Shown one piece after another: positions 13,128 through 24,147 of a DNA stretch of 64,000 bases (its first letter is position 1; every line of letters starts with the position of its first letter). Below the pieces are notes generated by a model. That model saw only the letters and a list, made by a program, of their open reading frames with translations. It was not told the origin of the DNA and ran no database searches. The stretch covers positions 28,618,162 through 28,682,161 of the forward strand of contig OU612067.1 in NCBI GenBank assembly GCA_914767715.1. Reading direction: 5' to 3'. Both the position numbers and the translations under genes were made by a program. Source of the stretch: Membranipora membranacea. Taxonomy: Eukaryota; Bryozoa; Gymnolaemata; Cheilostomatida; Membraniporidae.

Positions 13128-14545
13128 TAAAATCTATGCCAGGTAAAAAAATGTCACACCCATCTTCAAGAAGGGAGACAGGAGCAAACCAGAGAATTAT
13201 CAACCTATCAGCTTGACTTGCATTGCAAGCAAATTGATGGAACATATCGTCACCAGCCATATGATGAAGTACATAGAAGGCAACAAAATGCTTCACCCTC
13301 AACAACATGGATTCAGAGCTAAACTGAGCTGTGAAACCCAGCTGGTTGAATTGATATCGGACATCTCGAAAGATCTTGATGCAGGAAAGGAAGTTGATGC
13401 GTGCCTGCGCGACTTCAGCATAGCTTCGATAAGGTAAACCATCCAAAACTCCTCCAGAAGATGAAATCAGCTGGTATAAGCGACCAAATCACTAACTGGA
13501 CTGCATCCTTCTCAGAAACCAAACCCAAGCTGTCACATTGCAAGGAGTCTCATCTGATCTATGTGCTGTGACCTCTGGTGTACCACAGGGCTCTGTCATT
13601 GGCCCATCCCTCTTCCTGCTTTACATAACGACCTTCCTAGCTCAGTTACATCCCACATGAGACTCTTCGCAGATGATACAATCATATATGCCACGACTGA
13701 TAAGTCACACCAGCTCAAGGAAGATCTGCGCAAGCTAGAGAAATGGGAACTCGACTGGAACATGGAGTTCCACCCCTCCAAACGCACAAAGACAGAGCCC
13801 CCTCCTACCAACTACACGAGGAAGTCATCCCCAAGGTTGACACCATCAAATACTTAAGAGTAAAAGTACAAGAAGATCTCAAATGGAACTCTCATATTGA
13901 GTACATTACCAGTAAAGCCTCTACAACACTAGGCTTCATAAAGAGAACCATACCGCCACAGTCCACCAACCTTCGTATGAAAGCCTACAAACAACTAGTG
14001 CGTCCAGTCCTCGAATATGCATCTAGCGCCTGGGATCCTCTCCCAAATACACTTGCCACCAAAGTTGAAGCAGTACAGAGAAGATCAGCCCGTGCTGTGT
14101 TCAACATATCCCGAACCAGCCATGCCTCAACTACCAGCATCCTTCAGAAACTGGACTGGGAGAAGCTCGAGGACCGACGAAGCCACAGGCGTCTCTGCCT
14201 GTTTAGAGCCAATCACTTCAAGGAGGTGAACACTGACATCAACAAATATGTCTGAATGACTGATCAACTAACCAGCGCACACCGCCACAACCAACAGTAC
14301 CGAGTGGACCATCACAACACCAAGTCCCACATGAACTCGTTCTACATCAACACGAGCCGCTCTTGGAACCAACTGGATCCCCAAAGCAGACATCTCTGCC
14401 CCCCTGGTTAGCCCACGTCCTGTCCCTCCCCTGGTTTTCTGGCAATTGAACCTCGGAACATTAACGGACCATGAGCTGCCACATTTCCAGAACCTTCTAC
14501 ACTAAGAAGTGGAGATTACTCCGGCAAGTATCAAGTAAGTAAGCC
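13128..14545 (+). mobile_element. LINE reverse-transcriptase relic, plus strand
   Basis: Several frames together show the RT order of a jockey/CR1-type non-LTR retrotransposon: an IFKKGD-type start, a GFRA-type block near 13310, GVPQGSVIGPSLFLL near 13580, FADDTIIYA near 13665, LRPVLEYASSAWDP near 14010 and a terminal WNQL near 14360. Frameshifts and stops interrupt it (for example near 13437, 13630 and 14255), so it is a pseudogene. No endonuclease or ORF1 is visible, so it is 5' truncated. The 3' end carries AAGTAAGTAAG near 14532, resembling a short tandem tail. The exact subfamily would need a phylogeny. Confidence 0.9.
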
Positions 14546-15177
14546 AATATGTTGGGTCTGGTCCACATTGGCTGGGTAAGGTACTGATGTCTTTAATCTG
14601 TTCACGAAGTTCTATCTATCCAATGAACTCCCTCATTCAATGATTCATTGATATATTATTATTTCCAACCAACAACAGACAGTTGTGCGTTGCAGCAAGG
14701 TTGCAGCTACTATGTATATATATAAATTCATTACTTGCTCATTTTATCATGAGTAATTGGGTTATAAATTCCACTCATTGACTTACTTGAGTGAGTTAAC
14801 AGTTCAAGTAAATGTGCACTTTTCAGGTAGATCAGCTTGTTTTCATTTAAGTGTAGGTTTCATAAGGATTGGAATCTTAGTACTCGTTTTCCATCTAGTT
14901 ATTCTCTGCATTGACCTTTGGATACTATAGCAGGGAAAAACAATTCTTGCACAAATGGGTGTATAATGAGAAAACCGTCTCGAATATAGAATATAGTCTA
15001 TACATCATTTGCTGCGAACCTTGAATTCTGGCTCAAGTTCTTACTGTTAACTACCTTTCCGGGGTCTATAATTCCTTCCAAAAATCATTTATTTTAGCTA
15101 ATTGAGAATATTGGTCTATCCGCCATTCTTTCTCTTTGAATAACATCACAATTTATTTCTATTTTGTAAAATCAGCC

Positions 15178-16525
15178 ATGTCAGTGTCTGCAGACTTCTA
15201 TCTTAGATACTATGTTGGGCATAAGGGAAAGTTTGGTCACGAGTTTCTTGAGTTTGAATTCAGGCCTGATGGTAAACTCAGATATGCCAACAACTCTAAC
15301 TACAAAAATGATACTATGATCAGAAAGGAGGCATACGTCCACAAAGCCGTACTTGAAGAGCTTAGAAGGGTTATTGAGGACTCAGAGGTAATGCAGGAAG
15401 ATGACAATTTATGGCCCTCACCTGATAGGGTTGGAAGGCAAGAGCTGGAGATTGTTATAGGTTAGTAAAACTGATTACATTGAGACTGGGGTGAGGGTGA
15501 TTCTTCATCTTCACTTTTAGTTTTTTCCCCAATCCAAAAGAAACCCCATCCATCCATGGTTAAGAAGTGTAGCAGTCCAAAGTATTGAACTTTTGGTTGG
15601 TCTTTGAGATTTGAGAACAATATTACTCAATTCAGATTGAAATTACTTGGAGGCCTGTCGCACGCCTAGGTCTAGGACCAGCAAGTGAGTTAATTTTGTA
15701 GTTAGTTGGAAACTTTTATTTTGTTAATCAATGTTAGATAGATCACCATATTTGATCTGTAATCTAAATACCAACTAATCGTAAAACTCAGACCGCTAAA
15801 AGAGGTGACTCAGTTGAACCTGCTCGGTAGTCAAATGGCACAAACCGTAATTGTGGGGGAATAATATTGCTTACTCTTAAATATTTGTTAAATAGGGTAT
15901 CAATTTTTCATGCGGTGTAAATCAGGATATTGCCTTCTTGACAATGCTGTCTTCCCTTATTACCAAACTCCATGTCACTTAGGACCTTGTGATAATGTGG
16001 ATGAGACGAAAACAGTTGTTGACAGGAATGATTAGGAAGAGATTTTGTTTTAAACCAATCTGATCAATTATAAATCACCCTCCCAATAACTATTGATTCG
16101 CTCAGGAGTGTTGTTTATTAAAACCAGTCCACCACATTATACATTTGATCGGGCTATATAATCTCAAAACTTATCGATCAATTTTTGTCCACAAAGCAGT
16201 TTCGCTTGGTAATGATGCAGTATAAGTGCATGTTTGAAACAATGAAACAAGATTAATTCTGATTTTATAGTCAATTATATATATATATATGTTGCCACAT
16301 TATTTGATTGTCTGAGTACTTCTATAATACCTTGTCCTTCTCCGTTCTATTCCCACTAAAGGTGATGAGCACATCTCCTTTACAACAGCTAAGATTGGCT
16401 CACTGGTAGATGTTAATCAGAGTAAAGATCCTGAGGGATTGAGAACCTTCTACTACCTGGTCCAGGATCTCAAATGCTTTGTCTTCTCACTCATCGGACT
16501 TCACTTCAAGATCAAACCTATCTAA
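15178..16525 (+). CDS. MAGOH: Mago nashi homolog, exon-junction-complex core subunit
   Basis: Two exons, 15178-15460 and 16362-16525, phase 1 junction (ATAG|GTTAGT ... AAAG|GTGATG), give 148 aa, close to the usual 146. I chose the ATG at 15178 because the protein then starts [20 protein letters not shown], as in MAGOH. Further hallmarks are [38 protein letters not shown] and the ending [11 protein letters not shown]. Family knowledge: it binds Y14/RBM8A in the exon junction complex, acting in nuclear export, localisation and nonsense-mediated decay. The gene is intact and flanked by a LINE relic upstream and about 3.5 kb of gene-free DNA downstream. Confidence 0.98.
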
Positions 16526-16679
16526 TAATACGAACAACTGTGACAATAATAGTCAACGATAGTTCACTGCAGAAATTAACTGTTAAAAACTGTTGAATAG
16601 GGCATGATTTGCCTGCTAAAAAGTTTCCCCTGAGTTGTTTCACCATGTATATTATGTATGTATATAGTTGTTGTAATCA

Positions 16680-16685
16680 AATAAA
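16680..16685 (+). terminator. Poly(A) signal for MAGOH
   Basis: AATAAA about 155 bp after the MAGOH stop codon. Confidence 0.6.
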
Positions 16686-18043
16686 CATTGGCTAAATATT
16701 TGTTAGAGAAAAATTACATCTACAACTATATAACATTTTGGTGGGAAAAAAAGAGCAAAATATTACATCGGTAGCGTTCAGTGATTGTGATGATACCAAT
16801 AGTCAATGGAACTGATATGTCACCTGGTTGTATTTTGTATCAATATTCCATCTTGCATTCAACCATATATCACAAAACAAGTGCGGTATCTTGTCTATAT
16901 AACCTATAAAAGTTTGTTCGGTTCAACTTATCTAAATAGATATAACCATCACCAACGTCTTCAGACGGCAGGCAATGATCAATCCATCCAGATCAATTTC
17001 CACTCTAAGTCTATAATGTGGTCCAGATTAAATGGTGAGACAACAAACGTCCTGTTGCTACCTAGGTCAAGTTTAATCCTATTGCATGCATTCCAGTTGC
17101 TCCCTTCCACTGGTCACACAAGTTTGGTCCATATGCCTGCATTCGGAGTTGCTTCCGATCCACTCGTAACGCCGCAGGCAAAGTGACAAAGAATTAACTA
17201 CCATTTTGCGATAATTATCCACTCCCAGGTGGACATTAGGTTTTGTATTGGGATGGCTCTTGTTATCACTCTAACCCCAGCATTAATGGCAACGGACGAC
17301 GAAATAAGAAGTGTTGAGTTGTTGTTGGATACTGTATGTCATTATATTCTTCATATTCAAAGTCGAAGTCGTACCCTGATAAAATGATCAAAGTAAAATA
17401 AATAAAATAATGATGTGCATAGATTGTGACGATAATCAGCACATCAAAAGACAATAATGGATGGCAGCATATAAAAGAGTGCGTAGTAATAAATTGACAT
17501 CAAATTGACACAATCGTCCTATTAGTTAACTCACAAAATTGATGCCGGATATAGGGTTTATTCCATCCAATAATAGTGTCTGATAGTTAGTATACAGATA
17601 AATAGGTGCCTGCAATTAAACTACTTTTGTTAAATACCTAATTACGGATAGGAGAAATAGTAGCAATAATAATTTGATACCGGTGGATGCGATAAAGCAA
17701 TGCTTTCTACACTTTATAAAAATGCCATTTGTCATCAATGAAATATAGATTATCCCATGCAGTAATTTAATACAAGAGCTTCGCTGTTGTTATTCCGCAC
17801 CAAATATGAACTGAAAATACAATATTGTTTTAACTTACATGTGTGTCACATAGATACAGCGCAGAGTATTGAGATCTTGATATAAAGTGCTTAGAATCTC
17901 ATAAAACAGATCGAGTTGTATATGGATAAAATTGTCTCCATATTAGCTGAGATAGGACTAGCGATCACAAAATTTGAACTTGCTTGTTGACGGTGCAAGT
18001 CTAAGATGGTACAAAATAATGTTGCAGTACAAGTATCAGCACC

Positions 18044-18100
18044 ATTGATATATAATACATGGATTGGTGTTTTTTTGCAGCTGGTGTATTATATATCAAT
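18044..18100. repeat. Short inverted repeat (16-bp arms)
   Basis: ATTGATATATAATACA at 18044-18059 is repeated as its reverse complement at 18085-18100, with a 25-bp loop. It is AT-rich and may be trivial. Confidence 0.6.
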
Positions 18101-20098
18101 GATCAGCACATAAGCTGGTATAATGATGTTTGTAACAATAGATAGCTAAAGTATTAAAAGCTGGCATTATTAGTCATGTTGTAGTGTGTGTTTTTAATAA
18201 TAATCAAAATGTGTCATTAATTATGACCACGATTGGTGCATACCAATACAGGTTTTATGTTAGATTTTTTGATCAGATGTGTTAGAGACTATCAAATAAT
18301 ATGAAAACAAGTATGAGGATTCCAAGTATAGAATTATTTCTCCAGAATATGAGCTACGAGCCGAGATATCTAGTGATATGTGTAACCCTTCCTTATGGTG
18401 CCAACACACAATTTTCGGAGTTGTCTCCATTCGTCTATAACACAACTTTCTTTACCTCTCAAATTGTCTGAGATAATTTTATTAACAATTAGAAACAACA
18501 AATTCAAATGTAAAAGATTAAAGATCAGTACAATTTCTGACATAATCATATTTTCTGATTCCTGTGAGCGATATCGGGAACAATAGTTTACATACATTGA
18601 AATTGAGTTTGACGAATTGTAAACGTTGGTAGCAATACTCATACTCACCACGAGTTGCCTCCCTCCAAACTTTTATCAATCAATGGATCAAACTTAGTCT
18701 AGTTGCTACCATAGACTTAGTCATACCTGACAAGTCTCCCTTTTTGGTAGGGAGCCTCCCAGTTTTTAGGGGTATTTTCCACCTCCTCCCTATATCCCTT
18801 TTTCCTCCCTTTTTTCAGCTTCCTTCACCCAGAAGAATGTTTTAGCTTCTCGTTGCAAGAAAACTATGTTTTCCTACCCCCACAGTACATATACATATAT
18901 ATAATTGCCTATTAACATACTATCTCTCCTCGTTCGTAAAAAGTGCAACAATATAATTTGTAAAATCAGGTAAAATTATGCATTGCATAATATGAACGCT
19001 CTAGTTTTGGCTTAAAATAAATGCCAACAAGGGCCAAATTACACCCTCGCTGCGGGACGCGCAGAGTGGTACCCCGGGTCGGGAGTTCGTCCGCGGAGAC
19101 CTCCTGATTTCTGGGTCTACCAACTTGTCATGTATGGACTTAGTATGTATATCATAAATGTCTGATGGGGGGAGGGGTGGGGGGGTCAGTTGTCCTGAAT
19201 CTGATGTCCTTCTACTTTGTATATGGTTGCAGACTGATTTCCGTATATTTTGTCAATAAATCAATCCAAAAATTGCCTGTCAACATTTGCTTTATCACTA
19301 CTAGTTCTACTTGATGCTTATCACATAGAAGGATATAAATATTATATCCTTTCTCTGTGTGCTTATTATACAGATATTGTGGATCAACTAATCCACTTGA
19401 CTGTGCACATCTTTTTGTGATACACACAATAATTATAGTGTAGTTACATAGTGATGATGAAAGTTTTGTTTTTACCAGCAGGCAGTCTAAGCCACATATT
19501 TACATTTTGCTATTGGAAGCTTACTTGTTCCAATTGCCGTTGGTCTGGTTTCTGGTTGAGGAACCCGAGGAAAATTTGAAATAATAAATGGTGCTAAGAA
19601 AATCAACCTGAGTTGATGAGTGCTAGCAGATGCCTTGAACCAGTGCAAGCTAGCGCTGTTGTAAGTTGTTTGTAAACTTATTGCCACCTAGATGAGATAA
19701 CCTCATTGGAATGATATTAAACTAGAGATACCATTATTTGTGAAAAGGGTATCAAGGCAGAAGTCAGTCCAGTTACATATTTGTCATGGAATATTATTAC
19801 TCTGTGATATAGCCTACGTTATCTGAGAGATTGATAAGCCATCAACCAAAGCAACTACAACTCAAACATAAATAATTATTCAGCTTTTGATGAAAGTACC
19901 TTTAAACAAGTATCTAGTTGTAGTTGCAGTGATGAAAGTACATTTAGCCTTCAGATCTAGGAAGATATTTTGAGCTGGGAGGAGGGTTTGCTAGTAGTTC
20001 CGTGTTTGTGATATAATAAAGCCTCTGTGAACGGCTATTTTTTACAATCTGTTGGAATAGTGTCAAGCAGTGGTTAAGCGGTATTAGGTCAATAGGAG

Positions 20099-21265
20099 AT
20101 GTCTCAGGTACAGCACGTCAATAGCCTACAGGATTGGTTAGTAAGCTACATGGACACACCAGCTTCAGATCAAGGCAATGAACCAGATGTAGGAACACTT
20201 TATGAGCTGCTTAACCAGGTAGAACAGTCGACTCGTTACAAGGTCATCTACACGACCCGAGGAGCTGATGACTGGACAACCTTACACTTTGCTGTTAGAT
20301 GGGGACACACTGAAGTAGTTCATACTGTGCTTACCAGCCTGAGTAATGAGGACAGGATCAGGATATTATGGGTGGCACCAGCAACATATAAGGTCAACTT
20401 AAAGATTTTCATATTACTTGCTGCTATCCATACCTGTATAATATTTTGTAAATGCAGCTTTAGACTATTTATAAATATTTGCATCTCATATTTTTTCTTA
20501 CACATGCTGTATGATTCTATCACCCCTGATCTTTTCTTAGAAATTGACAGCATGGATGAGTATGAATTTGGATTAATCACAGTTTGTTATCCCCTCATCA
20601 CAGCCGTTGTAGTGGGAGTACAGGGGATGTTCAGTGATTACGAGTATGTTGATGTCTGGCTATCCTATGCATTAGTGCTTCCTCTAATAGTACTGCTCAC
20701 AAGACAAACAAGAGCAAATATATTCCTTTCTGTGTTCCGAATGATATTTCTCCACCTACTGCTAATTTTTATAATTGTAGTGTTGGTAACTGTTTTATTA
20801 GACAGTTTTTTTAAATTTTGCCTTGACATAAGTTATGAATTATGCGTAGCAACAAAGCAGCTAGACATAATAAGAGGTGACCTTGAAGAGCCGATACATA
20901 TTATTAGATTGATACTAGAAGAACAGTCGTCGGATATAATCTCAATCAAGTTGCGATTTCCTTGCAATGACCTAGCTTTGATGAATTTTGCCACCCAGAC
21001 AAGACCTGACAATGTACTCAGGAATATTTTTGATGCATTAGAACATCAAGAACACCAAGCACTGCTGGATTATCCCCAAATACATCTAGGATTATCAAGG
21101 ATATTAAGAATCTATTATGGAAAAGCGGAAAAGCGGCACGCTACTCTTGTTTCTTATTATGACTTCTACAAGCTGTCGAATGAGGATAAGACAGATGTCA
21201 ATTTATCACCAGCAGATATCGGTAAGGAAGTCCGAGTACATGAGTTTTTCGTAGGAAATGAGTGA
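20099..21265 (+). CDS. Ankyrin-repeat plus multi-pass membrane protein (exon; possibly joined to downstream caspase domain)
   Basis: A 388-codon uninterrupted frame starts at the ATG at 20099. Residues about 60-90 contain one ankyrin-like unit (DWTTLHFAVRWGHTEVVHTV). About five hydrophobic segments follow at roughly residues 98-116, 122-137, 156-176, 184-200 and 206-235, then a soluble tail. A good donor (G|GTAAGG at 21221/21222, phase 1) lies 44 bp before the stop, so the frame may continue by splicing. The downstream caspase exon begins in phase 0, so a direct join does not fit. Either an unseen exon lies between, or these are two genes. I do not recognise the membrane region. Ankyrin repeats usually mediate protein binding, so tethering is only a guess. 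Confidence 0.65.
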   Translation: MSQVQHVNSLQDWLVSYMDTPASDQGNEPDVGTLYELLNQVEQSTRYKVIYTTRGADDWTTLHFAVRWGHTEVVHTVLTSLSNEDRIRILWVAPATYKVNLKIFILLAAIHTCIIFCKCSFRLFINICISYFFLHMLYDSITPDLFLEIDSMDEYEFGLITVCYPLITAVVVGVQGMFSDYEYVDVWLSYALVLPLIVLLTRQTRANIFLSVFRMIFLHLLLIFIIVVLVTVLLDSFFKFCLDISYELCVATKQLDIIRGDLEEPIHIIRLILEEQSSDIISIKLRFPCNDLALMNFATQTRPDNVLRNIFDALEHQEHQALLDYPQIHLGLSRILRIYYGKAEKRHATLVSYYDFYKLSNEDKTDVNLSPADIGKEVRVHEFFVGNE

Positions 21266-21399
21266 ATTCTCCCTATCCATCCTCTTCATTCATTCTTGAT
21301 TGTCAATGTACACAGTTGATTTTTAAGTGGTCACTGATCTAGAAAATTTGGATGCCCTCGATATACTCACAGCCTGCCCTTTACGGCGTTTGGGATAGC

Positions 21400-21442
21400 G
21401 ATCGCGGCCGTAGAATCGCGGCCGTAGACAGTCGTGGCCGTA
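21400..21442. repeat. Three 15-bp GC-rich tandem units
   Basis: Three near copies of ATCGCGGCCGTAGA, a CpG-rich patch unlike the AT-rich surroundings. It lies between the ankyrin/TM exon and the caspase exons. Confidence 0.7.
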
Positions 21443-21617
21443 GGCGGTTGTTAGCGACCACCTACGCCCGAAATCGCCAACCCTAATGCCATTAAGGGCT
21501 GGCTGTAGATGTACTAAGGAAATATCATCTAATTATAAAGCTGTTATAAAATCTCCAACTAAAAAGCTCCAACAAACAGGCCTTTGAGATAGGGCTAGGG
21601 ACGAAGCGTGTTTAGAG

Positions 21618-21698
21618 ACACAGTAGAATAATTTAAAAGCTCATTCTCTTCTATATAATATATAGAAGGGAATGAGCTTTTAAATTATTCTACTGTGT
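21618..21698. repeat. Near-perfect 81-bp palindrome
   Basis: The arm ACACAGTAGAATAATTTAAA at the left is mirrored at the right end, with an AT-rich centre around 21658. It resembles a tiny fold-back element. It sits in the putative intron before the caspase exons. Confidence 0.8.
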
Positions 21699-22212
21699 TA
21701 TTCTAATGTGTCCATCTGATAAAAAACTTCAAGCCGAATTTGTGTATTCAACATGGCTGCATTACAGTCTTTTGAAAAACATGATGATTCTTTTTCTGCC
21801 GAGTTGTCAAAACAGATTTAGTAACATCAAAAGAAAATATATGTGATAACCCCTGCGCAGTTGAGTGACACTTTTTGGTTGGGGTTCGTATAATAGTGTC
21901 CTGGATATTGAGATGGAGAAGGAATGCAAAGCTTCACTACACTATAATACTTTAGTCTGTGGATACAAGGAGTTAGAGACTTTAACTCCTTGGTGGATAG
22001 TCCTTACCGGTTTTTGTAGAGTAGTGAACCCTGACTGCAATACAAGATTCAAGTAGTCAGAGTTGACTAAACAACCTTTTCAGTACAAGCTTGCTCACTT
22101 GACTGAACTTATATATCAAATTTGGGATAAAATTCGAGCACCACAAGAAAAGTTCTCCACTAGTCTTTTGTTGATTAACATTGATGTTTATTCAATCAAC
22201 TTGAAAGTATAG

Positions 22213-23630
22213 GTGGAGCTGGACTGCAATATTCCATTCATTACAGATAATCAGGATTTGGAAGCACAGCAGCAGGGATTTCTTTTCTTCAACAGTCGAG
22301 ACAGAGATGGTGCCGGGCAGGAAGCTGTCAAACTTCATGAATCTCTGAAAGATATCGGCTTCACCAGTACAAAAGTGGAGTGGGAGCTTGCACCTGATCT
22401 ACCCAGAGTTATACATGAAAATATCAGCCACTTACCAGTGATCACTTCAGTGGTAATAGTGTGTATCATGTCTCATGGTAAGATTGGAACTCTAAGTGAC
22501 CATGATGGGACACAACTACCACTTAATGTCATACTTCATCAGCTTACTGAAACACTGCCTAAGAAGATTACACTGGTAAGTGATAATTGCCGATAAAACT
22601 CATTCAGTTTTGGTTTGCTTGCCCAATTGCCCAACTGGCTTTATAGATCCAAAATAGATCCAAATTTCCTGACCGAGATGAACAGGAGAATAAAGACGGT
22701 GATGTACCCGTCTCACAGAATTTGACCTCGCAGTTCAATTACATAGTCAACATTCCAAATCCTCTTCAAAAAATATTGCAACAGAAATAACTTGATTGAT
22801 GCAACCGTTTGAAAGCAGATTGGCCATGTAATGGATCGATGAATAAGCATAGAGTGGTTATTCCTCACAGGGGTAAATATAAAAGCTATTTGACTTTTTT
22901 AGGTGGTGATAATACAGGCCTGCCAGGATTTTTCCTCCATACCAGTGTTAGTAGATGGGAACACAGATATGGCTCGCTGGGTAGCCCCACCAACAACAGA
23001 AGATAAACACATAGTACTACGCAGACCTAACACTGTCCTCCTCATGGCAACTATAGCTGGTGGGTACATAAAGAGTCATGGTGATTTTTATCAATCAAGG
23101 CTGGTGCATGCATCTACTTCCTTGTTACATACCTAATGATGTTAGTTTGTTCTGCCAATCGGCTCTAGAATACCAGAGAATTATTCTACGATAGTTTTTC
23201 CTGTTGCCTGTTACACCTCTCACTCTGGTTGTGGAAGGATTTTGCAAAGGTGAGGTATCAATATTTTGGCAGTAACCCTATCCGTGTTTGGAGGGAACAA
23301 ATTGGTTCTAAATTTTCTGTTTAATAATAGATGATGGTTGTAGGTAGATCTTCGCAAGCCCCTGTTGCCCGTTTTGGATTGAGTTCTTGTATGTACTCTC
23401 TTTCAATTGTTTCTCTGACTTTGTTTTATTAAGGTGGCTTAGCAGAGAGAGGGGCATATACAGGGGCATTAGCTAAACAGCTAAGACGAGCTAATGGGAA
23501 GATAGAGATCAGACAGATGCACACAAACGCAGCTAGAGAAGTGCAGAAACTGGGATATCAACAGATACCAGAGCTTAGAGATACACTTACTAAAAGTCTT
23601 ATGCTGCCTGGTAAAAGGAGACGGCCATGA
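22213..23630 (+). CDS. Caspase-like protease domain (p20 + p10), 3 exons
   Basis: Exons 22213-22575, 22903-23059 and 23434-23630 join in phase (0, then 1) and give 238 codons. The 5' end is open because the frame is closed by TAG directly before the 22213 acceptor. The p20 part contains GFLFFNSRDRDGAG, the catalytic histidine in CIMSHGKIG (H88 of this fragment) and the catalytic cysteine in VVIIQACQD (C128). The 40-residue spacing is close to the 42 I recall for caspase-3. The usual QACxG is QACQD here. The p10 part contains GGLAERGAYTGALAKQLRR and ends PELRDTLTKSLMLPGKRRRP. Family knowledge: cysteine peptidases of clan CD cleaving after Asp, acting in apoptosis or immunity. The N-terminal prodomain is unresolved and may be the ankyrin/TM exon upstream. 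Substrate-pocket residues cannot be judged by eye. Confidence 0.85.
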
Positions 23631-23958
23631 AAACGACAAGACAAGCATTACATGCAGTCGTGATAGCAACAAGTGCTATATGAAGAGCCACTTAATGTTT
23701 CTATCGAGAAGGTATAAAGACCCCCAACAGTCCACAATCGCGATATATATATAGCCTCAGGACCAGTCTCACTAAGATTGAGTATTCAACGTGTAAAATA
23801 GTAAAATGGCCAGCGTGTATCAGATTTGTATTCTGAAGGAGAATACTGTTTTCATTATAAACTTTTACTGCTTTCTTCTCTGAGACAGACCAACAAATTT
23901 AATTACAATTTGTACTACATACTAGCATTTCAATCTCTGTCTGATGTTATTGACTAGA

Positions 23959-23964
23959 TTTATT
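23959..23964 (-). terminator. Candidate poly(A) signal for JMJD8
   Basis: AATAAA on the minus strand about 185 bp after the JMJD8 stop. If it is used, JMJD8 and the caspase-like gene have closely spaced convergent 3' ends. Confidence 0.4.
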
Positions 23965-24147
23965 ATATTTCCTAGATGTTTCCTTGGATATAGTCTAGGC
24001 TCCTGATTAAAGACAATTATCACTGTTTGAAAAGTATTCTAGTGAGAATATATAAAGGATAATACTAATAACTAACAACATATCAGTTCCTTGGAGTTGT
24101 GATATGTACTCTTTCTCATGTCATTCAGATGTTGTTCTATAGTTGAC

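Larger units (their letters stand above)
16526..20098. other. Intergenic, no supported gene
   Basis: Short plus- and minus-strand open frames here show no family resemblance or consistent splice signals. A small hairpin lies at 18044-18100, a GC-rich patch near 19040-19110, and a G-rich run near 19168-19182. Nothing else was recognised. Confidence 0.6.
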
